Of a stretch of 64,000 bases of DNA, positions 1 through 11,513 are shown piece by piece. The stretch lies in contig NC_081818.1 in NCBI RefSeq assembly GCF_030704535.1, forward strand, positions 2,555,001-2,619,000, read 5' to 3'. The notes under the pieces were generated by a model, which did not search any database, was not told the DNA's origin, and worked only from the letters and a program-made list of their open reading frames with translations. Source of the stretch: Vitis vinifera (taxonomy: Eukaryota; Streptophyta; Magnoliopsida; Vitales; Vitaceae). Within the stretch, counting starts at the first letter, position 1. Each line of letters starts with the position of its first letter. The position numbers and the translations under genes are program-made.

Positions 1-201
1 CAGAGAAGAAAGCAGATAATCAACATCTGGAGCCACAGCCTCAACTAAAGTGTGAATTTCATTTGTTACGATATGAATTGCTGGTAATTTCTGCATCTCT
101 TCATTAGATGTGTGTATTGTCTGTTGTGGTATCAGGAGGTTTTTGGAATGTATTCTGGAGAGAAACCGGCTTTTAAGGGTGTGAGGAGAAGGTCCATCCA
201 C
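1..201 (-). other. Possible partial exon at window edge, unidentified
   Basis: One minus-strand frame stays open for 67 codons from a good acceptor (CTTTGCTTTCAG, positions 213-202) to the window edge. The translation includes LVEAVAPDVDYLLSSL, which I do not recognise. It starts only about 130 bases past the cyclin H stop codon. It could be an alternative last exon of that gene, an exon of the next gene, or chance. A competing plus-strand frame is also open for about 37 codons, so support is weak. Confidence 0.2.
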
Positions 202-333
202 CTGAAAGCAAAGACCAGAGAGCCATCACAGTTACAAATCTTCTAAAGTTTCAATTCCTCTCTGAAACAATGCCCTAAATAGTAGTACAACCTTGTACCA
301 CAGTTAGGGCAAACGTTAGGGCAGAACTCACAG

Positions 334-3300
334 TTAAGCACCAGGAGGTAAGTTTTGCATTTCACTTGCACTTCTTTTGGATTTGTGCTTCGATTTCTTC
401 TCCCTTTTCTTACTCCTGTTCAGCAATCAAGGGATGGGATCAGTACAAGGAAAGGTAAGAAGGGTACTAGAATAGCACTGATCGGTTCTGAGTAGAAAGT
501 GTATTAATTACTTGTCATGTGAGCTAGGATCCAAACAAAATTTCAGTTTTCGATCAATATGCTTCATGTCTTCAGTGGTAGGGACTTGATGTTTCATTAC
601 CTGTATGTACATCAAGCAACTTTAAATTAGCATATGAAGCTGATTTCCTCATTTAGTACTAATTTTGAAATAATGCAGCTATTGCAGATGAAGTGTGCTC
701 CCTTTTGAGCCAATATCACTAAGTAAAATGGAAGCAGCCTGTTCCAAAGTAGAGATGACTGTGAAATATAACTAGTCCCGTACCCAAGAATCTATTGCGT
801 TTAGAGATTCAGTGAGCTCTGAGAAGGCGTGTGAAAAATCCTGTCGAGAGAGGATGCTGCTCAGATATCTGCATTCAAGCATGCAATTGAAGAAGATTGA
901 ACCATGATTTCAGACAATAAACAGAATTATGTTCATGGACAATGGTAAGAATTAACCCAGACCCAACCCCACCATTTGGATGACTTAATTACTGTGCTAT
1001 TGTGGCTTCAGCTACAAGACATGAAATATAATTTGCCAAAAAAAAAAGTGTGCTATTTTTAATTTGGATGACACTTGAGAAGCAGTTCAAAACCTCTCGA
1101 AGTCAAGAACTTGGTGCACCTCATTTGACCTCCGCAAAGCAGCCAATGCCAACTGTACAAAGTTGATGATAGGCAAAATTACAGGAAAATATATAATTCC
1201 ATGAAATACAAGAGCAAAACTTGGATGATAAAGCTATTTAGCAGGGTCCAACTCCAATGACAGATTTAACAATGTTATCTCCTATGAACTTTAATTCATC
1301 TTCACCTTAAATCTTGCATGAATTCTGTTGAGGCATTATTAAAATCCTTTAGCAAGAAGAATGAACAGACGCAGTACAATTGTACCCAAAAAATTTGATT
1401 GAAGAGTGGCCCTTCAGAGACTGGTATTTCTGAAATTTTGTGCTTTGGCAAGCTCCGGATTGCATAGCAAATTCTATCTTTGAAAAAAAAAACCTACTGC
1501 AATATTAATCAAAAGACTCCTAATCGGCATAAAACTACTAACTTGATCAAAGTGTCATGCCATCAATCTGTGGGTTCTGCATCAAAAAAGGCCTCCGGAG
1601 ATTATTAGAGGGTCTGTCAACAAGGGTCACCACTTCATTTTCAAGAATCATATTTTGGTAGGAGTAAAAATCGATAATGTATCTAAGAAACTTGTTTTGG
1701 TTTCAAGAAAAATGGAACTGTTGGATAGACAGAAAATTGAAATCTGAAAGGAAAAAAAGGGTCCATTAGGACCCAAACGAAGCTTGAAAAACTATAAATT
1801 CTCTGGAATCCAAAATTTGAGACCCCATCATTAGGATTTCCATAATATTCTATCTGTAATTTGAAGAGTGACATGAGTTTTTGGAGTTTGAAGGTAAAGA
1901 AAGCATATTTGTTTAGGGAAAAAAGAAGGAAAATGATGCATAGAAGAAATCTCAACACATCAAGAGTTCGAATAATGAAGAATACCTGGCCAGGAGGGAA
2001 TAGAAGTGGCGCATCTGTGAGCATGGTCTTGTCTACTTCCATCTTTGCAGTTTTGTGCAAATCCTACAAAGATATTTAAGCAAATATCAGCACTTCTGTG
2101 GAGAAGATCGGAAGAGTAACGGGGGAATGTCCCCATGAGTTTATCTTAAACAACAGAACAAGCAACAAACAGACCAGCATGTTGCATGGCAATTAGTTTA
2201 CATAACTGTTTTCAGTGTTTTGAATATCAAGCAATGATTTAGCCAAAAATTTTCAAGTGGGTCTATAGTTCATTGATTCTGAATAGGGGCAAAAACTCCA
2301 GAGGGCATTTTTGCCTGCTCTAAAGGACAAATACTTGAAAACAAACATTGAATAAAATTGAATGTGAAAAAATCTACCCAATGTGCATCCTGTTGAACCA
2401 GATGTCTGCCATTAGCTCAAGTCAGTCCCGTAAAATAAAGGGGCAGGAAATCATCTCTTTGTTCATTGTTGGATGGCTTGAAAATTCGGTATTCTTGTTA
2501 TTAATTTCTGGAGGGTATTAGGGTCTTCCCAAATTGGTGCTGGATATTTTGGGGAGTTTGTACCTGAAGTGCCTAATTTTTATTTTTATTTTCTTTTTTG
2601 ATAGGTATTCATGATTTCATAGATACTTTATACGAAAAAAATGCAAGGTTATATAACAGAGTTCTTTGTGCTTCTTGTCTAAACCTTTTGCATTTTTTTT
2701 GATAAATTTTTTGATGGATACATTGACTCAAAAGAATTCAGGTTGATTAAAAACATTCTCATTTTGCATGTAGAACCCTACTTACAGCATATCAATCACC
2801 AATAAAAAAACATTTCAGAGGCCAAAAAGGAAAAGGAAAACAAAAAAGGGAGCACCCAGCCTTCACGTCCATTTTTCCAAACAGCTCTCACCTTTCATCT
2901 CCATTGTTTGGAGAATATCAGAGAGATACAGCATTTGTGTGTAGAAAGACTATTCAAGAATCAGTGAGTGTAAAATGATAAGAATATATTATTCTTGTTT
3001 TCAAGAGAACCAAGGATTAGGGAGCAAAAATACAAGCAAAAAAAACCAATAATTACCTTCAACATTTGAAGCCGGTCATTTTTTGCTTGGCAGAACTCCT
3101 AGAGAACCAAAACTAATTGTCACCAATTGCAGCATAGAATATAAAATGAAATCAAGGTAACCATACGGTGAGACCAAGAGACCAATTAGAAAACAACAAT
3201 TAAAGGGGAAAAAGGGAAATATTAGAAGTTTTTCTTGTGTAAGTATGAAAACAGAATCTGTATAAAAAGTGGATTGGCTAGACTAACCTCCATGTCATCA

Positions 3301-6300
3301 ACAAAACCTTCAACTGAACGATATGGTGCAAAAACAATAAGATCAAAATCTAGACTCTGCAATATAAGAGGCAAATATATGAAAAAAAATGAAAGCACAA
3401 GGAAGATAGAGCAAGCAATATCATAAGAGGCATATCCATGCCTGAAGAACTATCATCTCATTATTGAGAATCATTTGGTGATCTTGTGCAATCCCCTTAC
3501 CGAGCTCCTCCGCTGATACATGGTTTTCTTCTATCTTACAAGCTGCATATATGCAGGTTAACCTACAGAAATAGAGTCATTTCAATTCAATAAATATACT
3601 ATCAAGTAATACTCATGACAATGAATCTCAGTCCAACATGATCACAAATGAAAATGCCATGGTATGATACGGATGTATATTAAAATCATAAATATGTAAA
3701 AGGGAACACACAGACGGGCAGACCCAGACATTTTCCTTTAGGGGTGACAGGGAACCAAGTAAACATATTAAAATAATACTCTCTTTTACTTTAAGAAATA
3801 CTAAAAATGATACAGGGGGTTAGTATTATAGTATAAAAAAATTCATGGTCACCATCCTATTATTTTTTAATGAGCCTTTTTGTAAACACTTAAAAGATAA
3901 GAGGGGCTTTTGAAAACTTAGGTGAGGTTGAGAGAGCATGACCACCCTTGCATTGTCATGCACAAAGGGTAAGGAAGCTTTTTCCACTTGGGAAGAAGAG
4001 ACGCCAATCATAACACAGACCAAACTTTCCTATGCCTAGACAGATTCCTTGATCTCCAATTTTCATATTGGAAGTTATAAGTATCAGCCAACTTAATGGC
4101 ATAAAAGTGAAATAGATCTAAATCAATCTTACATTATGTGTTTTGGGTGATGTTCCATGACCGACCACTGCAGATAAAACCTTTTGTAGTATATGAGAGC
4201 TGTTGCCTGCAAAAGATAAACCAATTGAAGAAGGACAACTCTAAAATCCCAACATATTACTTTCAATTTCCATTTTCCTAAAGAAACACAGGTACCTGAA
4301 TTTTGTGAGGGAAAGAGAAGGCTGCACATACTTCTTGAATCTTATACTCATAGAATGACCGCATAAATCGTTCTTCTTCAAAATTAAGTGGTTTGGGTCG
4401 AGAACGCTTTTCAGCTAAATTGTAAACAAGAAGAGACTGTCATAAAGATAGCAGTAGGATATGCTCACCACAAAAATCTTAAGCAAAGCAATCAAAAATC
4501 TGAGAGAGAATCAAATACAAATGCTATGAAAAAGGAAAGAAAAAAAAAAAAGGAGAAAGGAAGTTGACAAGAGAGCATTTACCATTGTCTTTTGCACTAA
4601 TTTGAGGTTCAGGGTATTGCAATGACCCATCAGCATCTACTTCAATGCGTGTTACTCCATACTTCACAACATATTAGTAGATTGTTGTCAGTGGAATAAT
4701 GAAACTCAAATGATTCCTTGACAGATTTTCTTGACGTTGGAAAAAGCAAACACTGAAAAGAAAAAAGGAAGAAGTGCACAACAAATTTCTAAGAACTCTT
4801 TTCTTAGAAATTTGTTTTCATGGGTAAAGATGTACATAGATATAGGTTTTATGTCTTTATTTGATTTTGTAGATTGGTTGGTTTCTTGTTAAGAGAGGGA
4901 GTTGTTTTTTGTGTTCTCTTGTTCAATGTGCTTTTAGGTGTTATTTGTATACGTCCCATGTACATTGGTGCATAGTCTTTTAGCACTTTTTCATTTATTT
5001 GCATTATTTTCTTATCAAAAAAAGAAGAAGTGCACAACAAATGCAGCTAATTTAAGTGTTCTGCATTAAGCCACAACATCCCCAACTTTGATAAGTATTC
5101 CAGACAAAAACCATAAGAAGGCCTAGTCACAATATTTGCCTATATATACATAGGCAAATAAAGTGCCTAAAAATAGGGGGCAGGTGCAAATCATGTATAG
5201 AGGAAGTATACAGAAAGCTCCTCACAGAGAAGAAGAGAAATAGAAATAACACCATAACAACATTAGCTGATAACAGGAAAAAAAAAAAAAGATCTTACAA
5301 AGAGCAAGACTCCAACCCTATAGGAGCTCTAAATCATTCTAACAACTTGACAAAGAAGTCTTTCAAGGTCTGGTCTGAAACACACTTATCTTTAAACACT
5401 TTTCCCTCCCTCTCTTTCCACAAGCACCAGAACAGGCATATTAGAGCCAATCTCCAAACCTTTCTTCTTCTTTTCTCCAAGTGGACATGCCAACTAAGGA
5501 GATCTTTAACTATCCTAGGAAGAACCCACTGATATACAAAAAATTTCAATAACAGATTCCAAAACAACCTAACTCTGTCACAATGAATAAGGAAGCAGCT
5601 TACTGTTTCCTCAACCATCTTACATACACTGCATCTGTTGATTAAGGACCAACACCTCTTGATCAATTGGTCAATAGTAAGAATCTTCTTCCACGTAGAC
5701 TCCCAAACAAAGAAACAAGTACAAGAATTAACTGAAAAAAGCCGTTCCTCCTCTCTCCTCCAAGCCATCATGTCCACCTCTATCACTGGCACCCTAATGG
5801 AATGAATGCACTCTAAAAATTGACTCACCATCTTCAGCTCCCCATCCTGAAAGGGTCTAAGAGAACAGGGGTTTCAATTACCTTGGTCTCCCTCCACCAC
5901 CCATACATCTGCCACTCTTGCATTCCTGGTCAACAAGACTATAAAGAGACAAAAAAGCTTCCTTTAGAAAGCACTCTCCAATCCACCTATCCAACCAACC
6001 AAAACCTGGTCCAAACCCATTCACTACCAATATTAAACTCCTCATTTTCAACTCTTGCCATCCCCTTCTAATGGCTTTCCATAATTCCAACTTAAATGCT
6101 TCTCATTTGTAGTCTACTCCATTCTCCATCTAACTCCCCAAACCTGCCCCTAATAACTCTCCTCAACCACTTAGCAAGCAAGATCCTGTTTAGGATAGGG
6201 AATCTTTTGATTCCTAATCCTCCATCCTTTTTTTCCCAAACACGTGGACTCATAAGATAAAGCTTTCTACCCTTGACTTGATTCCCCTATAAGAAGTCTC

Positions 6301-8522
6301 TTGGATCTTCTCCCATCTGGTTACGAATGCCTTTGGAATGACCATTTACAACTTGAAATAGGTCGGCAAGCTTGAAAGCAGACTTTATCTACCTCCTTTG
6401 GACAAATATTATTGTTCCAAGATGCCAACTCCTTATAAACACTCCTCCACTGAATTCCATGTTGAGAAAGAATTAAAATATGCACCTAAAGGTAGTCCTA
6501 GATAGGTAGAGAGAAAGTCACCCACGCTGCAACCAAGCAAACAAGCCTCTCAACTCCTTCCACCTCTCCTACCAAGATCATCGCATTCTTTGGTAAATTA
6601 ATCTTCAATCTTGACACTAACTCAAATCAAGTCAGAACCCACCAAACATTTCTCAACTACTCCTCACAAACCTCGTAGAACAACAGTGTATCACATGCAA
6701 AAAGAAAATGAGTCACCTCTTCCCTACTCCCCTAGCCTAGAAGCCACTAACAAGACCCTCTTGTACACCCTTGAAAAGAACTCTGAGTTAGAGCTTCCAT
6801 TACCAACACAGGTAAATAAGAAGAAAGAGGATCACCCTTCTTCGAACTTCTAGAGCATTGAAAAAACCCAATCAAAGTGTCATCCACCATGCCTAATTCC
6901 CATGTGTTCCATAATTGAAAGAAGAAATTTCCAATTCACATGATCATACACTTTCTCAACATTTAACTTGCACACTAACCTTGCATTTGAGATCCCCCTC
7001 CTGGAATCTATTGCCTCGCTCGCTATTAAAGCAGCATCTAAAATCTATGTGTCCTCCACAAAGGCATCTTGAGATTATGGTACCACCTCTCCAATGATCT
7101 TCATGAAGATCCTGGAACAACTAGCAATTCACTATTTTTTAAAATATCAATGCGCTCTTGGTAAAGTTCTACTACTTTCTGAAAAGTCTCTAATTAAAAG
7201 TACACTTACAGGAAACTAATTTCACATTAATGTAGCTTGACATATGCAGTTAAGAGTATCCCAGGCAAGCCAACTTCATCCTCAAGGGACTTTTTAAGAA
7301 ATTACCAAGGGTGGCTAATTTTTTCTCTGACACTTAAGATTACTAAGAGGCTAATAGTCAGAACCAGAAGGGAAGAGACTTAAATTAAGAATCCAAAAGA
7401 TCATAGTTGATGGATATACTTCACTATCAAGTCATTCAATTAAAGATGCAGATTTCCAAGACTTCTATATCTTCCTAACACAAAGGTTGATGTTAATATT
7501 GATATTGGGACATGTTGAGGTCTCAATATCTAATGTCCTTTTTTGAACTCCATCCCGCCATCCTTCGTTCTCTTCTTTTCCTTTTTCTTCATTCTCTTTA
7601 AAGGAGTTCCCTTCCTCTTCTCATGCACACCTTGTTCTCAATAAATTTTCATTTTTCATAATAGACGCAAAATAATTTTTTTTTTACAGATTTTATCATT
7701 TTATTTTATAAGTCTGGACCCACTTATTTGATGCTTGATAAGATTCTAGAGTAATGCTCATCAGTTTTCTAGTTTAATAAAGGAACAAAACTTAGGGCAC
7801 TTGCCGAGCCACTCATTCAAATGCACAATTATTTGATTAAGACTTTATTTTATTGTAGCCAATAAAATTTCACATTACTCATCCAACACAACAACAAGAA
7901 ATCATACCAAATACCCAAAAACCCCAATATCTTCATTTCATGGCAGAACCCATTAACCTCCCCATTTATTTATCATTACTGAGCCAGCGATATCAAATAA
8001 AAGTAGAAAATATATGCAAACATAAACATTCATATATGTAATGAAGCAGGAATGTCTCCATACCTTCTCCAATGTTTGTTTTGCTCTCTGATTGGCAGCT
8101 TTGTACTTTTCAATCTACAGAATACACACATTCTCAATCAATGTTGTCAATACCATTTCATTCAGTCAAACAAGTTTGTGTTTCACGAAATTTTCGAATA
8201 TACTAAGAACCTCATAAATGGTATCATTGCTTATTTTGAAAATTCATTAAATCACACCGTTTGGTTGCCGAGAAAAAAAAAAAGGTTCCTTGTTCTCTCA
8301 GCAATCAAACAGAGAACATAACGATATATAACTCCATTTCGCTTTTGATAAAATTCAAGAAACAACAATAAACAACAACAAAAAAATTATGGCACTTAAA
8401 ATTCTGTGGTTTTCCTGCGTTTTCACGGCAACCAGACAGAGAGTAAAATGAGGGAGTGTTACCAGGTCTTGAGGAGTGAAGATCCACTTAGATCGGTGAG
8501 TGGAGGTTTGGAAATCGGCCAT
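334..8522 (-). CDS. CYCH1: Cyclin H (CDK-activating kinase / TFIIH cyclin subunit)
   Basis: Known role: cyclin H pairs with CDKD (CDK7 type) and MAT1 as the CDK-activating kinase of TFIIH, in the nucleus. Thirteen coding exons read in one frame: 8463-8522, 8064-8114, 4583-4661, 4296-4414, 4133-4206, 3442-3562, 3288-3356, 3057-3098, 1986-2063, 1094-1152, 784-868, 512-600 and 334-415. The sum is 1008 nt, 335 residues, the family's usual length. The start [17 protein letters not shown] matches plant cyclin H. The cyclin box holds [18 protein letters not shown] and [18 protein letters not shown]; later blocks are [20 protein letters not shown] and [14 protein letters not shown] Lys/Arg-rich tail ([13 protein letters not shown]) ends the protein and is probably a nuclear signal. 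All junctions are GT-AG except one GC-AG. The 3.4-kb second intron carries two LINE fragments. No disabling change is seen, so the gene is probably functional. Confidence 0.95.
3357..3441 (-). other. GC-AG intron of cyclin H
   Basis: The sixth intron of cyclin H starts with GC instead of GT (CTTCAG then GCATGG on the minus strand) and ends TTGCAG. The exon boundary is fixed by the family sequence VLQ / SLDFDL, which leaves no room for a GT donor. GC-AG introns are a small known class of U2 introns. The strong CAG before the donor fits that class; the bases after it (GCATGG) are weaker than the usual GCAAG. Confidence 0.8.
4768..5042 (+). mobile_element. 5'-truncated LINE (L1) tail with 19-bp target duplication
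   Basis: GAAGAAGTGCACAACAAAT occurs exactly at 4768-4786 and 5024-5042. The 237 bases between end in a typical plant L1 3' end: CCCATGTACATTGGTGC, a T-rich tail, then CTTATC and an A7 run at 5017-5023. This is a severely 5'-truncated insertion inside cyclin H intron 2, opposite to the host gene. The 5' junction carries a perfect fold-back: ACAAATTTCTAAGAA at 4781-4795 and its reverse complement at 4801-4815, with a 5-base loop. Confidence 0.85.
5125..7130 (-). mobile_element. Degenerate L1-type LINE remnant (RT and zinc-binding RT domain)
   Basis: Minus-strand translation in broken frames gives non-LTR retrotransposon protein. [19 protein letters not shown] (about 6960-6900) is a reverse transcriptase block. 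[16 protein letters not shown] (about 6085) follows. Then comes the zinc-binding reverse-transcriptase domain at 5334-5831, with [39 protein letters not shown] and [18 protein letters not shown]. Near 5130-5210 the minus strand reads like a plant L1 3' UTR (TATACTTCCTCTATACATG ... TAGGCACTTT). No endonuclease half is seen, so it is 5'-truncated and dead. It lies in cyclin H intron 2 in the same orientation as the gene. Both ends are approximate; no target duplication was found. Confidence 0.8.
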
Positions 8523-8532
8523 GCCCACTCGG

Positions 8533-8541
8533 AAACCCTAA
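8533..8541 (-). promoter_or_regulatory. Telo-box in cyclin H 5' leader
   Basis: AAACCCTAA (minus strand TTAGGGTTT) lies 11 bases upstream of the cyclin H start codon. Telo-boxes are known in promoters and leaders of plant cell-cycle and ribosomal genes. Whether it acts here is inference. Confidence 0.4.
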
Positions 8542-8724
8542 CTCGGAGTTGCTTCCGAGTTTACAGGGTGTGCTTTGATTGAAGAACGGGTTACTGCTAA
8601 ACGACCTCTAGTCATATACGTATACAGTTATGTGCCTGCACCTGGTTTTTAGAGTTTCCTAGAAAATAAACATAAAAATATATAATTTTTCTTCTTTCCT
8701 TTTTATTTTTCATAGATTAATTAG

Positions 8725-9115
8725 GTGTTATTTGGTATCTGTTTTTTAAAATAGTTATGAGAAAATAATTTTTAAGAACAATTTTTAAAAATTGTTTTGT
8801 AAAATAGAAGTTTATTTGAGAATCTAAAATTGTTTTTAATATTTTTAAATATGTTTTAAAATTTATTTTTTTTTCATAGTTTTTTTTTAATTATTATATA
8901 TGTTTGTATAATCATTCTTTAAAACGGTTCTCAAAAAACGGTTGAAAATAACTAAAAAAAGTTCTCTAAAAACATCTTGTTTTATATTTTTTGATAATAG
9001 AAAACAAGGAAAAAGAAAACAAAAAACAGTTTATAATTGTCAAACGTATTTTTTCAGTTTATTATTCTAAAAAAACATAAAACTATTTATGAAAACAGTT
9101 CCCAAACAAGGCTTT
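8725..9115. mobile_element. MITE-like AT-rich inverted-repeat element
   Basis: The left end GGTGTTATTTGGTATCTGTTTT resembles the inverted right end (GCCTTGTTTGGGAACTGTTTT on the opposite strand). The interior is AT-rich, with TTTTTAAGAACAATTTTTAA and GGTTCTCAAAAAACGG blocks typical of plant TIR mini-elements. No clear target duplication was found, so the class is undecided. It ends about 200 bases upstream of cyclin H. Confidence 0.4.
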
Positions 9116-11513
9116 AATTGCCTCTGTTTTATTTTTGCTTCAAGTTATTTTTAATTTTTTAAAATTCTTTTACTAAAATTATCACCCAAAAAATATATCC
9201 AAACGACACATACAATAACATGGTCAAAAAATAAATTATCACGGTCTCATGAAAAATTTGATGATTCAATGTGGTATCAGATCTTGGTTTGACACAAGGT
9301 CTCGTGTTCAAGCCTTTGTTTCATTGGATATAAATCAAAATTCTATTCGTCTTTTCATGTACGGGTATAAAACTACATATAAGGGAAGGTGTCAAGGAGC
9401 AAGATATGCATATTGAATCAAAATTCTAAAAGTTTAAACTTCTAAGAAAATTGACTGTTTGAGACTTACTTTCTAAGTAAAAGCTCTAATTTACGAAACT
9501 TTTTATTCAAATATTCATATATGTAAAACTCGATCCCCATGATATAAGGATGAGCAACTTTAAAAACTTGTATTGAGTGCTTGTATGAAATTAGAATTGC
9601 TAGTAATTTTACATACTCCCTATCACATGATGGAAGCTGGTAAAATCGGAAGTCGTTATGTAAAACCGAAAGTCATTATATAAATCTGGAAGTCGTTACC
9701 TTAACCACAATGATGGAATTAGACATTGAAGGCAAAACTAGTGATTAGTGTGAAGTATAATATTAATTTTATGTTACATACACTTATGAATGCAAGTCTA
9801 TGCCCTCGTGGTTTTAAAACGAATCTACTTATATTGTGGCGATTAAATCCTCGATCATTTGTTATAAGTATTAATTCAAGTCCATACAATCATTATCCTA
9901 ATCATCTTATTCATGATTCATCAAACTTCAAATATTTTGGGTTAAAGATTAATCATATAAAATATTATTTTTTTAAGCTTATTCATATTCACATTCATGA
10001 CTTAAAACACATCTTATAATTAAATTATTACTTTCGATTTTAAAATGCATTTATACATGCTAGATGGGTTGGTTACCGGTGGCCAGGTGGCAAGCATTTG
10101 GTCCTTACTTTGACATTCCTAATCTTCTTGCCAACCAAACAGGGCAATTTCATGGTATAACAGTTTTTAGCTTCCAATATATCATGAAAAATTCATGGAA
10201 CTGGCTGTATCCTGTATGATATTGTGCTTGATGGTGTAGTGGTTTTCTTCCGTGAAAATTTCCCTTTCTGTTCAATAAATTCTTATCATATTGACAGCTA
10301 TAAGGGCTATTATAGAAAATGAGTGAAATTTAAGGGAGATGCAATAGAAGAAACATATCAAAAGCAGCTTTCTTCTATAAGATTGAGACCCTAATTTTGG
10401 GGTGGTTCAAACTCATGAGTCAAAGAAAAAAAAAATTGAAAAACCAAAATTCAAAACATAAAGAATCAAAATATGTTTTGTTGATGGGATTGTCTTCTAT
10501 TTCTTGCAGTTCAGCTGTTTGAAAATTTGTCCCATTTGATTTTTCAAATTTGTTGATTGTTTCTGGTGTAGAAACTCTTACTGTTGCCTCTGATTCAAAA
10601 TGAAATTATTGTTTCCATTGTAGTGTAGAACACATGCTGAAACTCACTAAACTAAGCCTGTTATAAACTCCCAAGTTTTTGATATCTTCTCAAGTTTTCC
10701 TTGGACTCTACCTGACTCCTTTCATCATTGAAAACTCTGGCCATGTTCCAAGTACAATTTCTTGGGTGAGGGACGAAAGGAGATGGGATATCTTGCATAG
10801 AAAATACTCTAGTTTATTGATACAGGTCTTTGAATTAGTCTATGTTTTATCAGTATATACTAAGTAGATAAACAGATACATCTCTGACGTGGAAACGGTT
10901 GGTTATTATGTGATACCCATCTTGAATTTTTCTGGGTGTGTGCTTGGATGACGATGCTTATGTTACCTTCAAAGCATAAATTTGAATGAGCCGTGCTTCT
11001 GATTGGTTTTTATATATTTGTTGCTTTTTCACTGAAAACAAAAACTCTGTTTTTCCTTTTTGGCAATGGAGTTGCCTTGAAAGAAGCTGCATTATCTTTT
11101 GTTTCATTCATTGGATTCAAACTATGTTGATTTGGTCTTATCTGCTGATGAATTCTATCATTGGCTTTGTTATCGAAATTGAGCCTATGTTTCATCATAG
11201 ATTTGTAAACACCCTTCTGTTCTTTTCTTCTTTATTTCCATAGCATTGATGCTTCTTCAACCAAATTGTATCAATGTTGTGACAAAGTTAATGTTCATTA
11301 GGACATCTTAGCTAGGTTTTTCAGCCTCAGTAGATGGTTCATATCCGATTCATGATGGACCATCAAGGAAAAAAACAATCAAATCGTCAACTTAGTCACC
11401 TATTCTGATTTCCATAGCAGCTTTTGAGCTGTTGTAAGCTTCTACTTTTGTATCATGGGCTGAGAGATTGTGCCAAAATAGGAGGCTAAAAATCACTCAC
11501 TCGCAGAAAATAA
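9116..11513. other. Intergenic DNA with relic of germin-like upstream sequence
   Basis: I see no gene here. About 9270-9330 contains TGGTATCAGATCTTGG, which looks like a Met-tRNA primer-site remnant of a retrotransposon, without further support. From about 10736 to 10990 the sequence (ATGTTCCAAGTACAATTTCTTGGGTGAGGG, TTTGAATTAGTCTATG, then a GACGTGGAAACGG block) matches the DNA upstream of GLP1 (14107 on) and the copies at 15450, 16730 and 17690. It is therefore an old relic of one unit of the germin-like array. Confidence 0.5.

Noticed and set aside
2590-2720. LINE 3' end in cyclin H intron (CTTTTTTGATAGGTATTC)
   Set aside because: Resembles the inverted L1 tail, but there is no coding remnant or target duplication.
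5820-7097. Plus-strand open frames of 60-83 codons
   Set aside because: Antisense shadows of the degenerate LINE.
9270-9330. LTR retrotransposon primer site TGGTATCAGATC
   Set aside because: No LTR pair, gag or pol nearby; the match alone is too short.
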